This document shows positions 9,301 through 15,599 of a stretch of DNA of 18,063 bases, piece after piece. Each line of letters starts with the position of its first letter. Positions within the stretch are counted from its first letter, which is position 1. This DNA is from JAWXCB01 sp034440455. GTDB taxonomy: Bacteria; Bacteroidota; Bacteroidia; Chitinophagales; CAIOSU01. The stretch is taken from NCBI GenBank assembly GCA_034440455.1, contig JAWXCB010000041.1:1-18063 (forward strand), given 5' to 3'. The translations under genes and the position numbers were made by a program. The notes below the pieces were generated by a model. The model was not told the DNA's origin, made no database searches, and saw only the letters and a list, made by a program, of their open reading frames with translations.

Positions 9301-11997
9301 AATGAAAACCATGGTGGTTACCGGCAGGTTTTTCAAAATGAAATTCAGGCAATGGTTCCGGTGGAATTAAGAGACCGCCCGGGAGGCATTTTTGTAAGAG
9401 CGGCTGATCAGATATCCAACGAGGACCATATATTATTTCAAACTGTTGCGCGAGTTATTATCTCCGATAATGCCGGTACATTATCCGACCATGTAAAACG
9501 CAAAGCGCCTGCGAAGTTGAATATCCCTTACATCATTGCGGAACAAAAATATCGCCCGGCATTTACCGCCATTCCAATACCCAAAGACCTGCTCTTTTTT
9601 AACGGATATGGCGGGTTCTCTGCGGAGGGCAGCGAGTATGTTATTGCCACGGACCGAAAGCATAAAACACCGGCACCGTGGGTGAATGTCATTGCGAATC
9701 CCGGTTTTGGAACGGTTGTTTCTGAAAGCGGAGGCGCCTATACCTGGACAGAAAATGCGCATGAGTTAAGGCTGACTCCTTGGAATAACGACCCCGTAAG
9801 CGGTGCTGCCGGTGAAGCATTCTATCTGCGCGATGAAGAGAACGGGCACTTCTGGTCAACCTCGCTGCTGCCGGCAGGCGGTTCATCACCCTACATAACA
9901 CGCCATGGTTTTGGTTATAGTGTCTTTGAGCATATTGAAGACGGCATTTATTCTGAAATGCTGGTGTATGTGGATTTGGAAGCGGCTGTTAAATTCACTG
10001 TAATAAAAATTCGTAATCAATCCGGCAGACCGCGCAAACTCTCTGCTACCGGATATATCGAATGGGTGCTTGGAGACAACAGAACAAAAACAGCGATGCA
10101 CATCCGAACCGAAACAGGCGCGGTTAGCGGGACATTATTTGCAAGAAATCCATACAATACCGAGTTTGCCGACCGGGTTGCTTTTTTCGATGTGGAAGCT
10201 AAAAAGAAATCATTTACGGCTGACCGCACGGAATTTATCGGTCGCAATGGAACCTTGCAATACCCTGATGCGATGTTGCGACAAAAACTTTCGGGAAAAA
10301 CCGGCCTCGCGTTAGATCCTTGTGCAGCCATCCAGGTCCCATTCGATTTAGCAATTGACGAAGAACGTGAAATTATTTTCAGGCTTGGCGCTGGACAGGA
10401 TTTCAATAAGACAAAAGAACTGGTACAGCAATTTCGCGGAGAGGCGGTTGCACATGAAGCATTTGAAAAAGTAAAAAAGTATTGGAACCATATGCTTGGA
10501 GCATTGCAGGTGGAAACTCCGGATGCCGCCATCAATGTTATTGCGAACGGCTGGCTTACGTATCAAACACTTTCATCGCGGCTTTGGGGACGCAGCGGAT
10601 TTTATCAATCGGGAGGCGCTTTCGGTTTCAGGGACCAGTTGCAGGATGTATTATCCCTGCTTCAGGTAGCGCCACAGTTGGCGCGCAAGCAAATATTGCG
10701 CTCCGCCTCACGTCAGTTTAAAGAAGGAGATGTGCAGCATTGGTGGCATCCGCCAGCCGGGCGAGGTGTTCGCACCCGCTGCTCCGATGATTTTCTCTGG
10801 CTGCCTTTTGCAACCGCTCAATATATTTCCGTTACCGCGGACTCCGCTGTGCTGGATGAACAGGTGCCTTTTTTGGAAGGAAGACCATTGAACTGGGGTG
10901 AAGAATCATATTATGACCTCCCCGTTAAATCCAGTGATTCGTTTTCACTTTATGACCATTGTGTGCGGGCAATCAAAAATGGGTTCACTTACGGTGAAAA
11001 AGGTCTTCCTTTAATTGGCAGCGGTGATTGGAATGATGGTTTGGATAAAGTAGGAATTCAAGGAAAAGGGGAAAGTGTGTGGATGGCATTTTTCCTTTAT
11101 GACATCCTCCTCCGGTTCGCGAAAATTGCACGACTGCACAATGATGCCGCCTTTGCGGATGAATGTGAAAAGCAAGCTGAGCAGTTAAAAGAAAACATTG
11201 ATAAACATGCCTGGGATGGAGAATGGTACAAACGCGCCTGGTTTGATGATGGTGCGCCATTGGGATCTTCAAGTGGTGAAGAATGTAAAATTGACTCGAT
11301 TTCGCAAAGCTGGTCTGTATTATCAGGTGCTGGAGAAGCCTCGCGTTCGAATATAGCGATGGAGTCGGCATATAAAAATCTGGTGCAAAAAGATATCGGG
11401 ATTATTCAGTTGCTGGAACCACCATTCGATAAATCGGAAGTTTATCCGGGGTATATAAAAGGATATGTGCCTGGAGTAAGAGAGAATGGCGGACAATACA
11501 CCCATGCTGCGGTATGGTTGATTATGGCTTTTGCCAAATTGGGCGACAACAAACGGGTATGGGAGTTATTGAATATGATTAACCCGGTTAACCACGGCAA
11601 GACTCCTGAAGAAATTGCTATCTATAAAGTGGAACCTTATGTGATAGCGGCAGATGTGTATGCTAATGAATCACATGCCGGTCGTGGCGGCTGGACCTGG
11701 TACACCGGTTCTGCAAGCTGGATGTACCGGCTGATTGTGGAATACTTTCTCGGATTGAAACAGGAAGCAAACAAACTACAATTCGCTCCTTGTATTCCGA
11801 AAGAATGGGAGTCTTTTAAAATACACTATCGGTATAAAAGCACGGTTTACCATATTGCAGTTATGCAAAAAGATGGTGAGCAAACAATGAATGTGACTGT
11901 TAATGGCGTGGTGCAGGAAGATAAAATGCTCACGCTTACGGATGATGGAGCGGAACACGATGTTCAGGTGGTGGTGTTTACAAATCTGTTAACATAA
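3307..11997 (+). CDS. ndvB: Cyclic beta-1,2-glucan synthase (NdvB/ChvB type): GT84 + cyclisation domain + GH94
   Basis: A 2896-aa inner-membrane enzyme making cyclic beta-1,2-glucans, osmoregulated periplasmic glucans, from UDP-glucose. The length is normal for the family. An N-terminal helical region (1-415) is followed by two membrane helices (about 422-444, 452-475). The GT84 glycosyltransferase domain has DADTQLP (Asp640, Asp642), HDLLEG (753-758) and an RSRWIRGDWQ segment (Trp789) matching the QxxRW position. More membrane segments lie at about 832-873, 895-915, 955-974 and 982-1000. The glycoamylase-like region (about 1340-1560, with NVEERHVDASYYDLLASEAR and HHQGMSLL) corresponds to the part assigned cyclisation activity (GH189) in a studied homologue. 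Two beta-sandwich modules follow (about 1615-1960, 2096-2400); they share EFIGR motifs near 1818 and 2309 and look like an internal duplication. The C-terminal GH94 phosphorylase domain has GDWNDG at 2573-2578, carrying the general-acid Asp, and trims chain length. No interruptions are seen. The ATG at 3307 follows direct-repeat copy 2. Confidence 0.95.
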   Translation: MKMIPAAHELISDMRDFFQAKNSGQIYRNEELLSAELYSSEQMERFGKVLAKTHKLSTKPAQDHLLKRLADNETLLHEVRKLLTDSIKKKYQISPAGEWLLDNFYLIEEHTRSAKINFPKDYSEDLPQLSDVSSAGVTRIYDIIRQVIAHSDGRIDIESLSSFMNAYQTVTNLKLGELWAIPIMLRLALIENLRRIAARVAIDRVNGNLANYWARLMIETSEKNPKNLILIIADMARSNPPMVDAFVAEFVRQLRGKGPDLALSLNWIEQQLSESGLSSEDLVNTEVQKQAASQVSISNSIGSLRLLDELNWRDFVEEHSIVEQTLRQDTNGIYGSMDFFTRDRYRHVVEHIAKKSKIAEHEVARIALRLAHESTPDLVHDNRTAHVGYYLIGSGLSQTKKLAKTPVSLFEKFRHFLKSHRFAFYLTFILLITFAISAGILFLAREDLKNNWLLAIIAFLALLSASQLATSVVNFFSTLLVNPHLLPRMDFSKKIPLESRTMVVVPAMLSGMKEIENLTESLEIRFLANRNDNLHFALLTDFTDAEQESLPQDRALVESAKRKIEALNKKYKRKENDLFFLFHRPRRWNDRENVWMGYERKRGKITEFNSLLRGSSQECFSLITGDQSVFPHIKYVITLDADTQLPMGSAWKLIGTMAHPLNHAWYDEQKKRITKGYGILQPRVAVSLPDAIGSLYARMHGNEPGIDPYTRASSDVYQDLFEEGSFIGKGIYEVDAFKKVLDGKFAENSILSHDLLEGCYLRSGLVSDVQLFEKYPTRYQADMKRRSRWIRGDWQIFSWFLPFVAGADGRWRKNPVSALSRWKIFDNIRRSLVPLTLTALLLLGWLVLPSSLLWTIVVTGIIVVPIIFSSAWNVIRKPKDVILTQHISNSIHSITDIIIKTLFTLICLPYEAFINFIAISRTLWRKLITRKYLLEWNPSGNEGKDNRIGLPASYAVMWIEIALPLAVFIYLANTSPVKLITAGPVALLWLVAPFITWWASKPLAKHVAVLTRQQNIFLRKVARKTWGFFEHFFGPEDNWLPPDNFQEQPVAAIAHRTSPTNIGLSLLANLTAREFGYITTGQLIERTANTIGTMDKMERYKGHFYNWYDTVSLKPLFPKYISTVDSGNLAGHLLVFRQGLLAIPHQKIIGLKIFEGLQDTLRVLTETLDENEVGIVQSFKGDLKTAGNQDLNKSLEVKKSIEQLTNAFNAVHDKLNSDPESETYWWKQKLKTQLEQLNVALQIFTPWDLLMTAPPKFKDLVSLNQNSTLSGLLKTARKLQDEINNRQAANITNDENEWLELFQIALTQSIRQAEEQINSSDTLAQQCNDLADMYWDFLYDKSSNLFTIGYNVEERHVDASYYDLLASEARLGVFVGIAQGNLPEESWFALGRLLTNIDGSPILLSWSGSMFEYLMPLLVMPAYENTLLDQTSKASVACQIKYGKLAGQPWGISESGYNMINAESHYQYRAFGVPVLGLKRGLEEDSVVAPYASALALMVAPEKACRNLELLYEQGFEGRYGFYEAIDYTPSRLPRGQTHAIVYSFMAHHQGMSLLSLAHLLLDQPMQKLFEAEPQFKAALLLLQERIPKATTYFTHTTDISEISYVSSAIETRILRTPNTPIPEVQLLSNGKYHVMLTNAGGGYSRWKDVAVTRWREDGTCDNWGTFCYFRDLDSNTFWSNTHQPTLQNGEKYEAAFSHGHVDFRTANNEIETHTEIVVSPEDDIEMRRFRITNSSSVHRTIEVTSYAEVVLAPAASDLMQPVFSNLFVQTEIIPHQHAIICTRRPRSAEEQPPWMCHLMTMHGKIPQEISYETDRMEFIGRGNSIVHPQAMNNAGPLSGNQGAVLDPIVAIRYKITLEPDEIVTIDLITGIAETKETCQGLINKYQDKHHKDRVFELAWTHSQVVLRQINATEGDAQLYGRLASPILFTNPVFRANPAVLISNHRQQSGLWGYSISGDLPIVLLKIENQANMQLVRQLIQAHAYWRLKGLVVDLVIWNENHGGYRQVFQNEIQAMVPVELRDRPGGIFVRAADQISNEDHILFQTVARVIISDNAGTLSDHVKRKAPAKLNIPYIIAEQKYRPAFTAIPIPKDLLFFNGYGGFSAEGSEYVIATDRKHKTPAPWVNVIANPGFGTVVSESGGAYTWTENAHELRLTPWNNDPVSGAAGEAFYLRDEENGHFWSTSLLPAGGSSPYITRHGFGYSVFEHIEDGIYSEMLVYVDLEAAVKFTVIKIRNQSGRPRKLSATGYIEWVLGDNRTKTAMHIRTETGAVSGTLFARNPYNTEFADRVAFFDVEAKKKSFTADRTEFIGRNGTLQYPDAMLRQKLSGKTGLALDPCAAIQVPFDLAIDEEREIIFRLGAGQDFNKTKELVQQFRGEAVAHEAFEKVKKYWNHMLGALQVETPDAAINVIANGWLTYQTLSSRLWGRSGFYQSGGAFGFRDQLQDVLSLLQVAPQLARKQILRSASRQFKEGDVQHWWHPPAGRGVRTRCSDDFLWLPFATAQYISVTADSAVLDEQVPFLEGRPLNWGEESYYDLPVKSSDSFSLYDHCVRAIKNGFTYGEKGLPLIGSGDWNDGLDKVGIQGKGESVWMAFFLYDILLRFAKIARLHNDAAFADECEKQAEQLKENIDKHAWDGEWYKRAWFDDGAPLGSSSGEECKIDSISQSWSVLSGAGEASRSNIAMESAYKNLVQKDIGIIQLLEPPFDKSEVYPGYIKGYVPGVRENGGQYTHAAVWLIMAFAKLGDNKRVWELLNMINPVNHGKTPEEIAIYKVEPYVIAADVYANESHAGRGGWTWYTGSASWMYRLIVEYFLGLKQEANKLQFAPCIPKEWESFKIHYRYKSTVYHIAVMQKDGEQTMNVTVNGVVQEDKMLTLTDDGAEHDVQVVVFTNLLT

Positions 11998-12010
11998 TTT
12001 GAAAAGACAT

Positions 12011-12211
12011 TCAGGAAAATCTTCTTTTCATATTTTCATTTAACCGGAATTGCGGTCTTCTTTGAATAGTTGTTTTTACTTCAAATTCTTCTACATTCCC
12101 TACCTGATTGTCTGATTTTTCAAGAGAAGAAACCGGACTATTCTGCATTGGTTGCTTATTTGACTTGCTATCAGATTGCTGATTGCGGTAGTCAGTTTGA
12201 TTTTTGCCCAT
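12011..12211 (-). CDS. Small hypothetical protein, 66 aa
   Basis: A short, polar frame from ATG at 12211 to TGA at 12011, rich in Asn, Gln, Ser and Lys (MGKNQTDYRNQQ, SNKQPMQNSPVSS) and ending in a basic tail (TIQRRPQFRLNENMKRRFS). It has no membrane segment or recognisable domain and is probably disordered. It is convergent with the glucan synthase gene, whose stop lies 13 bp away. Its coding status is supported only by the ATG start, an AT-rich upstream region and a composition similar to small proteins near Bacteroidota stress genes. It could be non-coding. Confidence 0.45.
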   Translation of the reverse strand: MGKNQTDYRNQQSDSKSNKQPMQNSPVSSLEKSDNQVGNVEEFEVKTTIQRRPQFRLNENMKRRFS

Positions 12212-12267
12212 TTTTTTTGCTTAAATGATGGTTACGCACAAAAATGAGCGCTACCAAATAGAAAAGC

Positions 12268-12311
12268 GTTACATAATTCCAGAAAAAAGTTACATAATTC
12301 ATACTTTTTGG
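12268..12311 (+). promoter_or_regulatory. Direct-repeat element, copy 3 (upstream of channel-like gene)
   Basis: Two identical 12-bp repeats GTTACATAATTC (12268-12279 and 12289-12300) stand 21 bp apart around CAGAAAAAA, followed by ATACTTTTTGG. This is the cleanest of the three copies and gives the best consensus. The next plus-strand gene starts at 12581, 280 bp after the second repeat, much farther than the 106-107 bp of copies 1 and 2, with a hairpin-forming stretch between them. Confidence 0.6.
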
Positions 12312-12580
12312 TGGTAGGGCAAATTGCAATTTTTCGTGCCAGATTTAACCACACTTGCACGGTTGCGCATTGCAGGTGTAAATCCTTTAATGGCTCGTTT
12401 GCCGCACTGGCTTTGGTGTGGTGACGAACGAGTACCCGGCATTAACACCATTCTTTATCTCTGTTTATTTACTAAAACAACTTTCAGGATACGGGGAGAA
12501 GAAGTTCCTATCCTTAATCACAGACCTCCGCTTTGGAAGCCTGTAATAAAGAATTACTATTAGCTATATATTAAAATGAC
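12312..12580. other. Gene-free leader region with two stem-loops
   Basis: I find no convincing gene in this stretch between direct-repeat copy 3 and the channel-like gene. A 79-codon frame here (12324-12563) starts at TTG and looks spurious. Two stem-loops stand side by side: 12351-12379 has a 9-bp stem (ACACTTGCA with TGCAGGTGT, one G-T pair) and an 11-base loop; 12394-12432 pairs CTCGTT with AACGAG and CCGCAC with GTGTGG across an internal loop. ACCACAC at 12348-12354 can also pair with GTGTGGT at 12416-12422, so the two hairpins and this longer pairing are mutually exclusive. It may be a structured 5' leader or a remnant of a palindromic repeat. No known riboswitch class is recognised. Confidence 0.45.
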
Positions 12581-12901
12581 ATGGCATTGAAATTCAACTT
12601 ATCCACGCTGAAAGAAAAAAGGGATATCCTGAGTTTCGGAGTTGATATTTTTATGTTGGTGCTGATTGTCATCAACCTTGCATTCATCATTTTTGACTGG
12701 CACTTCGGGTTTGCATTCTTCCAAAGATTTCCGGATCGGGTGTCGCCATCGTTCTCTGCCTTTTACCGTGATTCCATTCACCCCAATTTTATTCTCTACG
12801 ATTTATTTTTTGTTGCGCTGTATGTGCTTGAATTGATAATTAGCTGGACGCTTGCAGTGAAAAGGAAGACGTACGACAGATGGTATTTTACCCGTTGGTG
12901 A
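12581..12901 (+). CDS. Voltage-sensor-like membrane protein, N-terminal part (frameshifted gene)
   Basis: This frame starts at ATG 12581 and encodes two to three membrane helices: ILSFGVDIFMLVLIVINLAF (about 17-36), and LYDLFFVALYVLELIISWTL (about 73-92), followed by basic AVKRKTYDRW. This resembles the first helices of ion-transporter domains. The frame ends in TGA at 12899, but the frame 3' of the break continues the same protein: RWYF joins YPLVNWYDVLGC when one T is added to the TTTT run at about 12889-12892. One gene of roughly 340 codons (12581-13602) was therefore probably split by a one-base deletion or a base-calling error. No slippery heptamer in the right register supports programmed frameshifting. 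Direct-repeat copy 3 lies upstream. Confidence 0.7.
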   Translation: MALKFNLSTLKEKRDILSFGVDIFMLVLIVINLAFIIFDWHFGFAFFQRFPDRVSPSFSAFYRDSIHPNFILYDLFFVALYVLELIISWTLAVKRKTYDRWYFTRW

Positions 12902-13602
12902 ATTGGTATGATGTGCTCGGGTGCGTTCCTGTCGGAACATTCAGATGGCTAAGGATACTCAGAATTTTTTTCATTCTAATCTGCCTGCATAAAGTGCATG
13001 TCATTGATCTCACAGAAACTTATTTCTATCAGGAAGGCAAAAAGCTTTATGGCATCGGGATGGAAGAAGTATCTGATAGGGTGGTGATTAAAATTCTTAA
13101 AGGAATCCAGGATGAAATCAAGCAGGACAGCCCGGTCACTTCACGTATGGTTTCAGAAGCGCTCAAGCCTCATCAGGAAACGCTTGCCCGCTGGCTTTCG
13201 CACCGCATCAAGCGGATAGCGGAACATAACTATGACATGTACAAGGACGATTTGAAAATTTACATCGAATCATCCATCAGTGACGCAATGAAGCAAAACA
13301 AGGAAATACGAAAAATAGCCCTGATCCCGATATTCGGCAAACAAATTACCGCCAGTCTGAAACAGGGTGTCAGTAATATCACCTACGAAGCAATTAATGG
13401 TTTGCTAAAAGGAATAGCAGCGGAGGAAAATGCAAAAGTGATTGAAGATGCAATAAACGCCATGTTTGAATCCATGCTCGTGCAGGAGGAGGATAAGGAG
13501 TTGAACCATGCGATTAAAGATATTTTTATTCGCGCCATTGAAATGGTGAAGGAACAAGTATTGGTGAAAAGATGGAAACAGGATGGAATTCAGACAGCGT
13601 GA
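12880..13602 (+). CDS. Voltage-sensor-like membrane protein, C-terminal part (frameshifted gene)
   Basis: The frame overlaps the preceding one by 22 bp and its first ATG is at 12880, inside the overlap, so separate translation is possible but a split gene is more likely. It begins YPLVNWYDVLGCVPVGTF, then RWLRILRIFFILICL, with arginines every third residue as in an S4-like helix. The cytosolic remainder (about 45-240) is helical and charged, with no pore-loop selectivity filter (no TVGYG) that I can see. It is thus a voltage-sensor-like or channel-related protein rather than a demonstrated potassium channel. C-terminal helices include VVIKILKGIQDEIKQ and AMFESMLVQEEDKE. It ends at TGA 13600-13602, 31 bp before the convergent CsbD-like gene. 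Confidence 0.7.
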   Translation: MVFYPLVNWYDVLGCVPVGTFRWLRILRIFFILICLHKVHVIDLTETYFYQEGKKLYGIGMEEVSDRVVIKILKGIQDEIKQDSPVTSRMVSEALKPHQETLARWLSHRIKRIAEHNYDMYKDDLKIYIESSISDAMKQNKEIRKIALIPIFGKQITASLKQGVSNITYEAINGLLKGIAAEENAKVIEDAINAMFESMLVQEEDKELNHAIKDIFIRAIEMVKEQVLVKRWKQDGIQTA

Positions 13603-13633
13603 TGCCACTGTCTGTAATGGATCCTTCCCTAAT

Positions 13634-13888
13634 TTATTTTGGCGAACCTCCCTTAGGAGCGCTTAAATAGATATCCTGAAGTATCCGTTCCACTTCTTCC
13701 CTGGTTTTGACTAATTTTTTCTCCATTCTCTTCAAAAGCTCATCTTCCTTTCCTTCTTCATAATTAAGATCCTCCTCTCTGAGTTCTTTAAACTTTTCCA
13801 GGAGATTAGTCTTTATGACAGACCAGTCATTTTTTAGATTTTCAAAGTATTTTAAACCTGGATTTTCTTTATTTGTTTGAGGAGTCAT
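13634..13888 (-). CDS. CsbD-family stress-response protein
   Basis: An 84-aa hydrophilic protein with the CsbD-like core DWSVIKTNLLEKFKELREED, LNYEEGKEDEL and a closing helix LVKTREEVERILQD. CsbD proteins are small helical proteins induced in general stress in many bacteria; their biochemical role is unknown. A 20-residue N-terminal tail (MTPQTNKENPGLKYF...) and a Gly/Pro/Lys C-terminus flank the domain. The start chosen is ATG at 13888; a TTG at 13918 would add 10 residues but would overlap the start of the divergent YihY-family gene. Only 20 bp separate the two divergent start codons, so each promoter must lie within or beyond the other's coding sequence, or translation starts elsewhere. 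Confidence 0.82.
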   Translation of the reverse strand: MTPQTNKENPGLKYFENLKNDWSVIKTNLLEKFKELREEDLNYEEGKEDELLKRMEKKLVKTREEVERILQDIYLSAPKGGSPK

Positions 13889-13908
13889 TAACGGATATTT
13901 AAAATTTA

Positions 13909-15003
13909 ATGATTGCAAGTACAGGAAACAGGCATCTGCCGGAATTGAAAATACACTTTTTCAAGAGAGTATGGGAATTCATCATTCGGATTGCACGATG
14001 GGCAAAGCAGTTCACCCGTTTCATTGTAACTCTGTTTTTGAGTATCTTTTACAATCAATGTTTAAAAATAGCAACCTTGAAAAAAATTACAATCGCTTTC
14101 TATAATTTGATAAAAGAAGCGGTATCGGAATTTATTGAAGATAATGCCCTGAAGTTGAGCGCTTCATTATCCTTCTACACTATTTTTTCAATTGCGCCCA
14201 TGCTCATCATTATCATTTCCCTCGCGGGAATATTTTTTGGCGCGGAAGCGGTAGAAGGAAAAATCTATGGACAAATCAAAAGCCTTGTGGGAAGCGATGC
14301 TGCGCTGCAAATCCAGGACATCATTAAAAACATAAAAACCACCGGGCATAATTCACTCGGAGCCGTCATCGGGTTGGTGATTCTTTTTGTTGCCACCACG
14401 GGGGTATTTACTGAAATCCAGGATTCCATCAATTACATCTGGTCAGTAAAGGCAAAGCCGAAAAGAGGCTGGTTGAAAATTCTGCGGGACAGGGGAGTTT
14501 CATTTTCTATTATCATCAGCATGGGGTTTATCATGCTGGTATCGCTTTTGGTCAGCGCGTTTCTCGATTTGATGAGCGAGCGGCTGCAACGGTTTTTTGA
14601 TGCGGGCACCGTGCAGATTTTTCACCTGCTGAATTTAGCGGTGGTCATGGTAGTCATCACCGGCTTGTTTTCCGTCATCTTCAAAGTGTTGCCTGATGCG
14701 ATTATCCGGTGGCGCGATGCATTCATTGGCGCTTGCTTTACGTCTGTTCTTTTTCTTATCGGAAAGTTTTTAATCGGTCTGTATCTTGGAAATTCAACCA
14801 TCGGTATTACCTATGGCACCGCAGCTTCGGTAGTGATTATCTTATTATGGGTTTATTACTCTTCCATCATTTTATTTTTTGGCGCAGAATTCACAAAGGT
14901 CTATGCGCTGAGACACGGAAGTTACATCACTCCGAAAAGCACTGCTGTTTACATCATCAAGCAGGAATCATTATTAAATCCACACGTGCCCAGGAATTCT
15001 TGA
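13909..15003 (+). CDS. YihY/BrkB-family inner-membrane protein
   Basis: A polytopic membrane protein of the YihY/virulence factor BrkB family (UPF0761), whose transport or other role is not settled. The family core begins near residue 64: FYNLIKEAVSEFIEDNALKL, then SASLSFYTIFSIAPMLIIII. It continues with about six membrane helices, including SLGAVIGLVILFVATTGVFT, GVSFSIIISMGFIMLVSLLV and AASVVIILLWVYYSSIILFF, and the conserved IWSVK, KVLPDA and FFGAEFTKVYA segments. At 364 aa it is longer than usual, with about 60 basic and hydrophobic residues before the core. An initiation site downstream of 13909 is therefore possible, but no in-frame ATG lies before the first core helix. The stop is TGA at 15001-15003, followed by 96 bp to the convergent 73-aa gene. 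Confidence 0.88.
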   Translation: MIASTGNRHLPELKIHFFKRVWEFIIRIARWAKQFTRFIVTLFLSIFYNQCLKIATLKKITIAFYNLIKEAVSEFIEDNALKLSASLSFYTIFSIAPMLIIIISLAGIFFGAEAVEGKIYGQIKSLVGSDAALQIQDIIKNIKTTGHNSLGAVIGLVILFVATTGVFTEIQDSINYIWSVKAKPKRGWLKILRDRGVSFSIIISMGFIMLVSLLVSAFLDLMSERLQRFFDAGTVQIFHLLNLAVVMVVITGLFSVIFKVLPDAIIRWRDAFIGACFTSVLFLIGKFLIGLYLGNSTIGITYGTAASVVIILLWVYYSSIILFFGAEFTKVYALRHGSYITPKSTAVYIIKQESLLNPHVPRNS

Positions 15004-15099
15004 TAGTTCTGTGAAGGGTTTTTTTGTTTTTTGGATTTGTAAAGGAGCGGGAGGAACATGAATAAATAATGCTCAAAGCCGCTGTGCGGAGCGCGTAAA

Positions 15100-15321
15100 T
15101 CAGGGATTTTTCTGAAGCCGTGCGCAGATTACCTGCCTTTCGTATTCCTGCAAGAGTTCATAAGCCTCATGGTTTTGCTGCTTGTAAGCCATTTGCGTTT
15201 GCTGCTGAAAAAGGTCAAGATGCTTTACCAGCCGCTTATCATCCCAGTTGCTCATTTCGGCAATATACTCTTCCGCATTTTCAACTGCGCTGCGATATTT
15301 TGTTAGTTGCACTGATTTCAT
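15100..15321 (-). CDS. Small hypothetical protein, 73 aa, coupled to restriction-modification gene
   Basis: Its ATG (15321-15319) overlaps the TGA stop of the restriction-modification gene (15320-15318) as ATGA, the arrangement of translationally coupled genes. The protein is charged and helical: SVQLTKYRSAVENAEEYIAE, MSNWDDKRLVKHLDLFQQQ and ELLQEYERQVICARLQKN. No known domain or membrane segment is seen. A part in the restriction system, such as an accessory or control protein, is inferred from the overlap alone. Because nonsense codons upstream should stop ribosomes early, coupled translation is probably lost now. Confidence 0.65.
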   Translation of the reverse strand: MKSVQLTKYRSAVENAEEYIAEMSNWDDKRLVKHLDLFQQQTQMAYKQQNHEAYELLQEYERQVICARLQKNP

Positions 15322-15551
15322 TTTCCTTCTACAATTTTTATTTCTTCTGCGGTTAAGTCATAAAGTTGGTATATAATTTCGTTTATTCTGCTTCCGCAGT
15401 AATCTATTTTGCCTTCAAGCTGCGTGATTTTTGTTTGCAGTTTCGATTCTGCTTTTTCTTTGTTTAGTTGGAGAAGTTGGTCAACGAGTTTTATGATTTC
15501 ATTTTTTCTCTTTTCATCTGCTTTAGGTATAGGAAGCTTTGAAACGTACAT
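15318..15551 (-). pseudogene. RM pseudogene fragment 5: C-terminus
   Basis: It reads MYVSKLPIPKADEKRKNEII, KLVDQLLQLNKEKAESKLQ, INEIIYQLYDLTAEEIKIV and stops at TGA 15318, the usual C-terminal coiled segment of type IIG enzymes (NEIIYQLYDLT). The natural stop codon overlaps the start of the 73-aa gene. Confidence 0.75.
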
Positions 15552-15599
15552 GGGCTTATATTCAAAATAGCCTCCTTGCTTTGTTGCTGCAATTGATTT

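Noticed and set aside
10017..10535. Long minus-strand frame (172 codons) opposite the glucan synthase.
   Set aside because: It lies wholly inside a strongly supported gene, is rich in Ser, Cys and Arg as expected of an antisense shadow, and matches no domain.
12001..12030. Possible bidirectional terminator GAAAAG...CTTTTC between convergent genes.
   Set aside because: The 6-bp A/T-rich stem with a long loop is too weak and overlaps the end of the small gene.
12324..12563. 79-codon plus-strand frame between the repeat element and the channel-like gene.
   Set aside because: It starts at TTG, has no recognisable domain and runs through hairpin-forming DNA.
12885..12895. Programmed -1 frameshift in the channel-like gene.
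   Set aside because: The in-frame heptamer is G TAT TTT, which does not allow P-site re-pairing; a one-base loss is simpler.
14991..15025. Possible terminator after the YihY-like gene (weak stem CAGGAA/TTCTG and a T7 run).
   Set aside because: The stem is short and bulged, and six bases separate it from the T run, so I do not call it.
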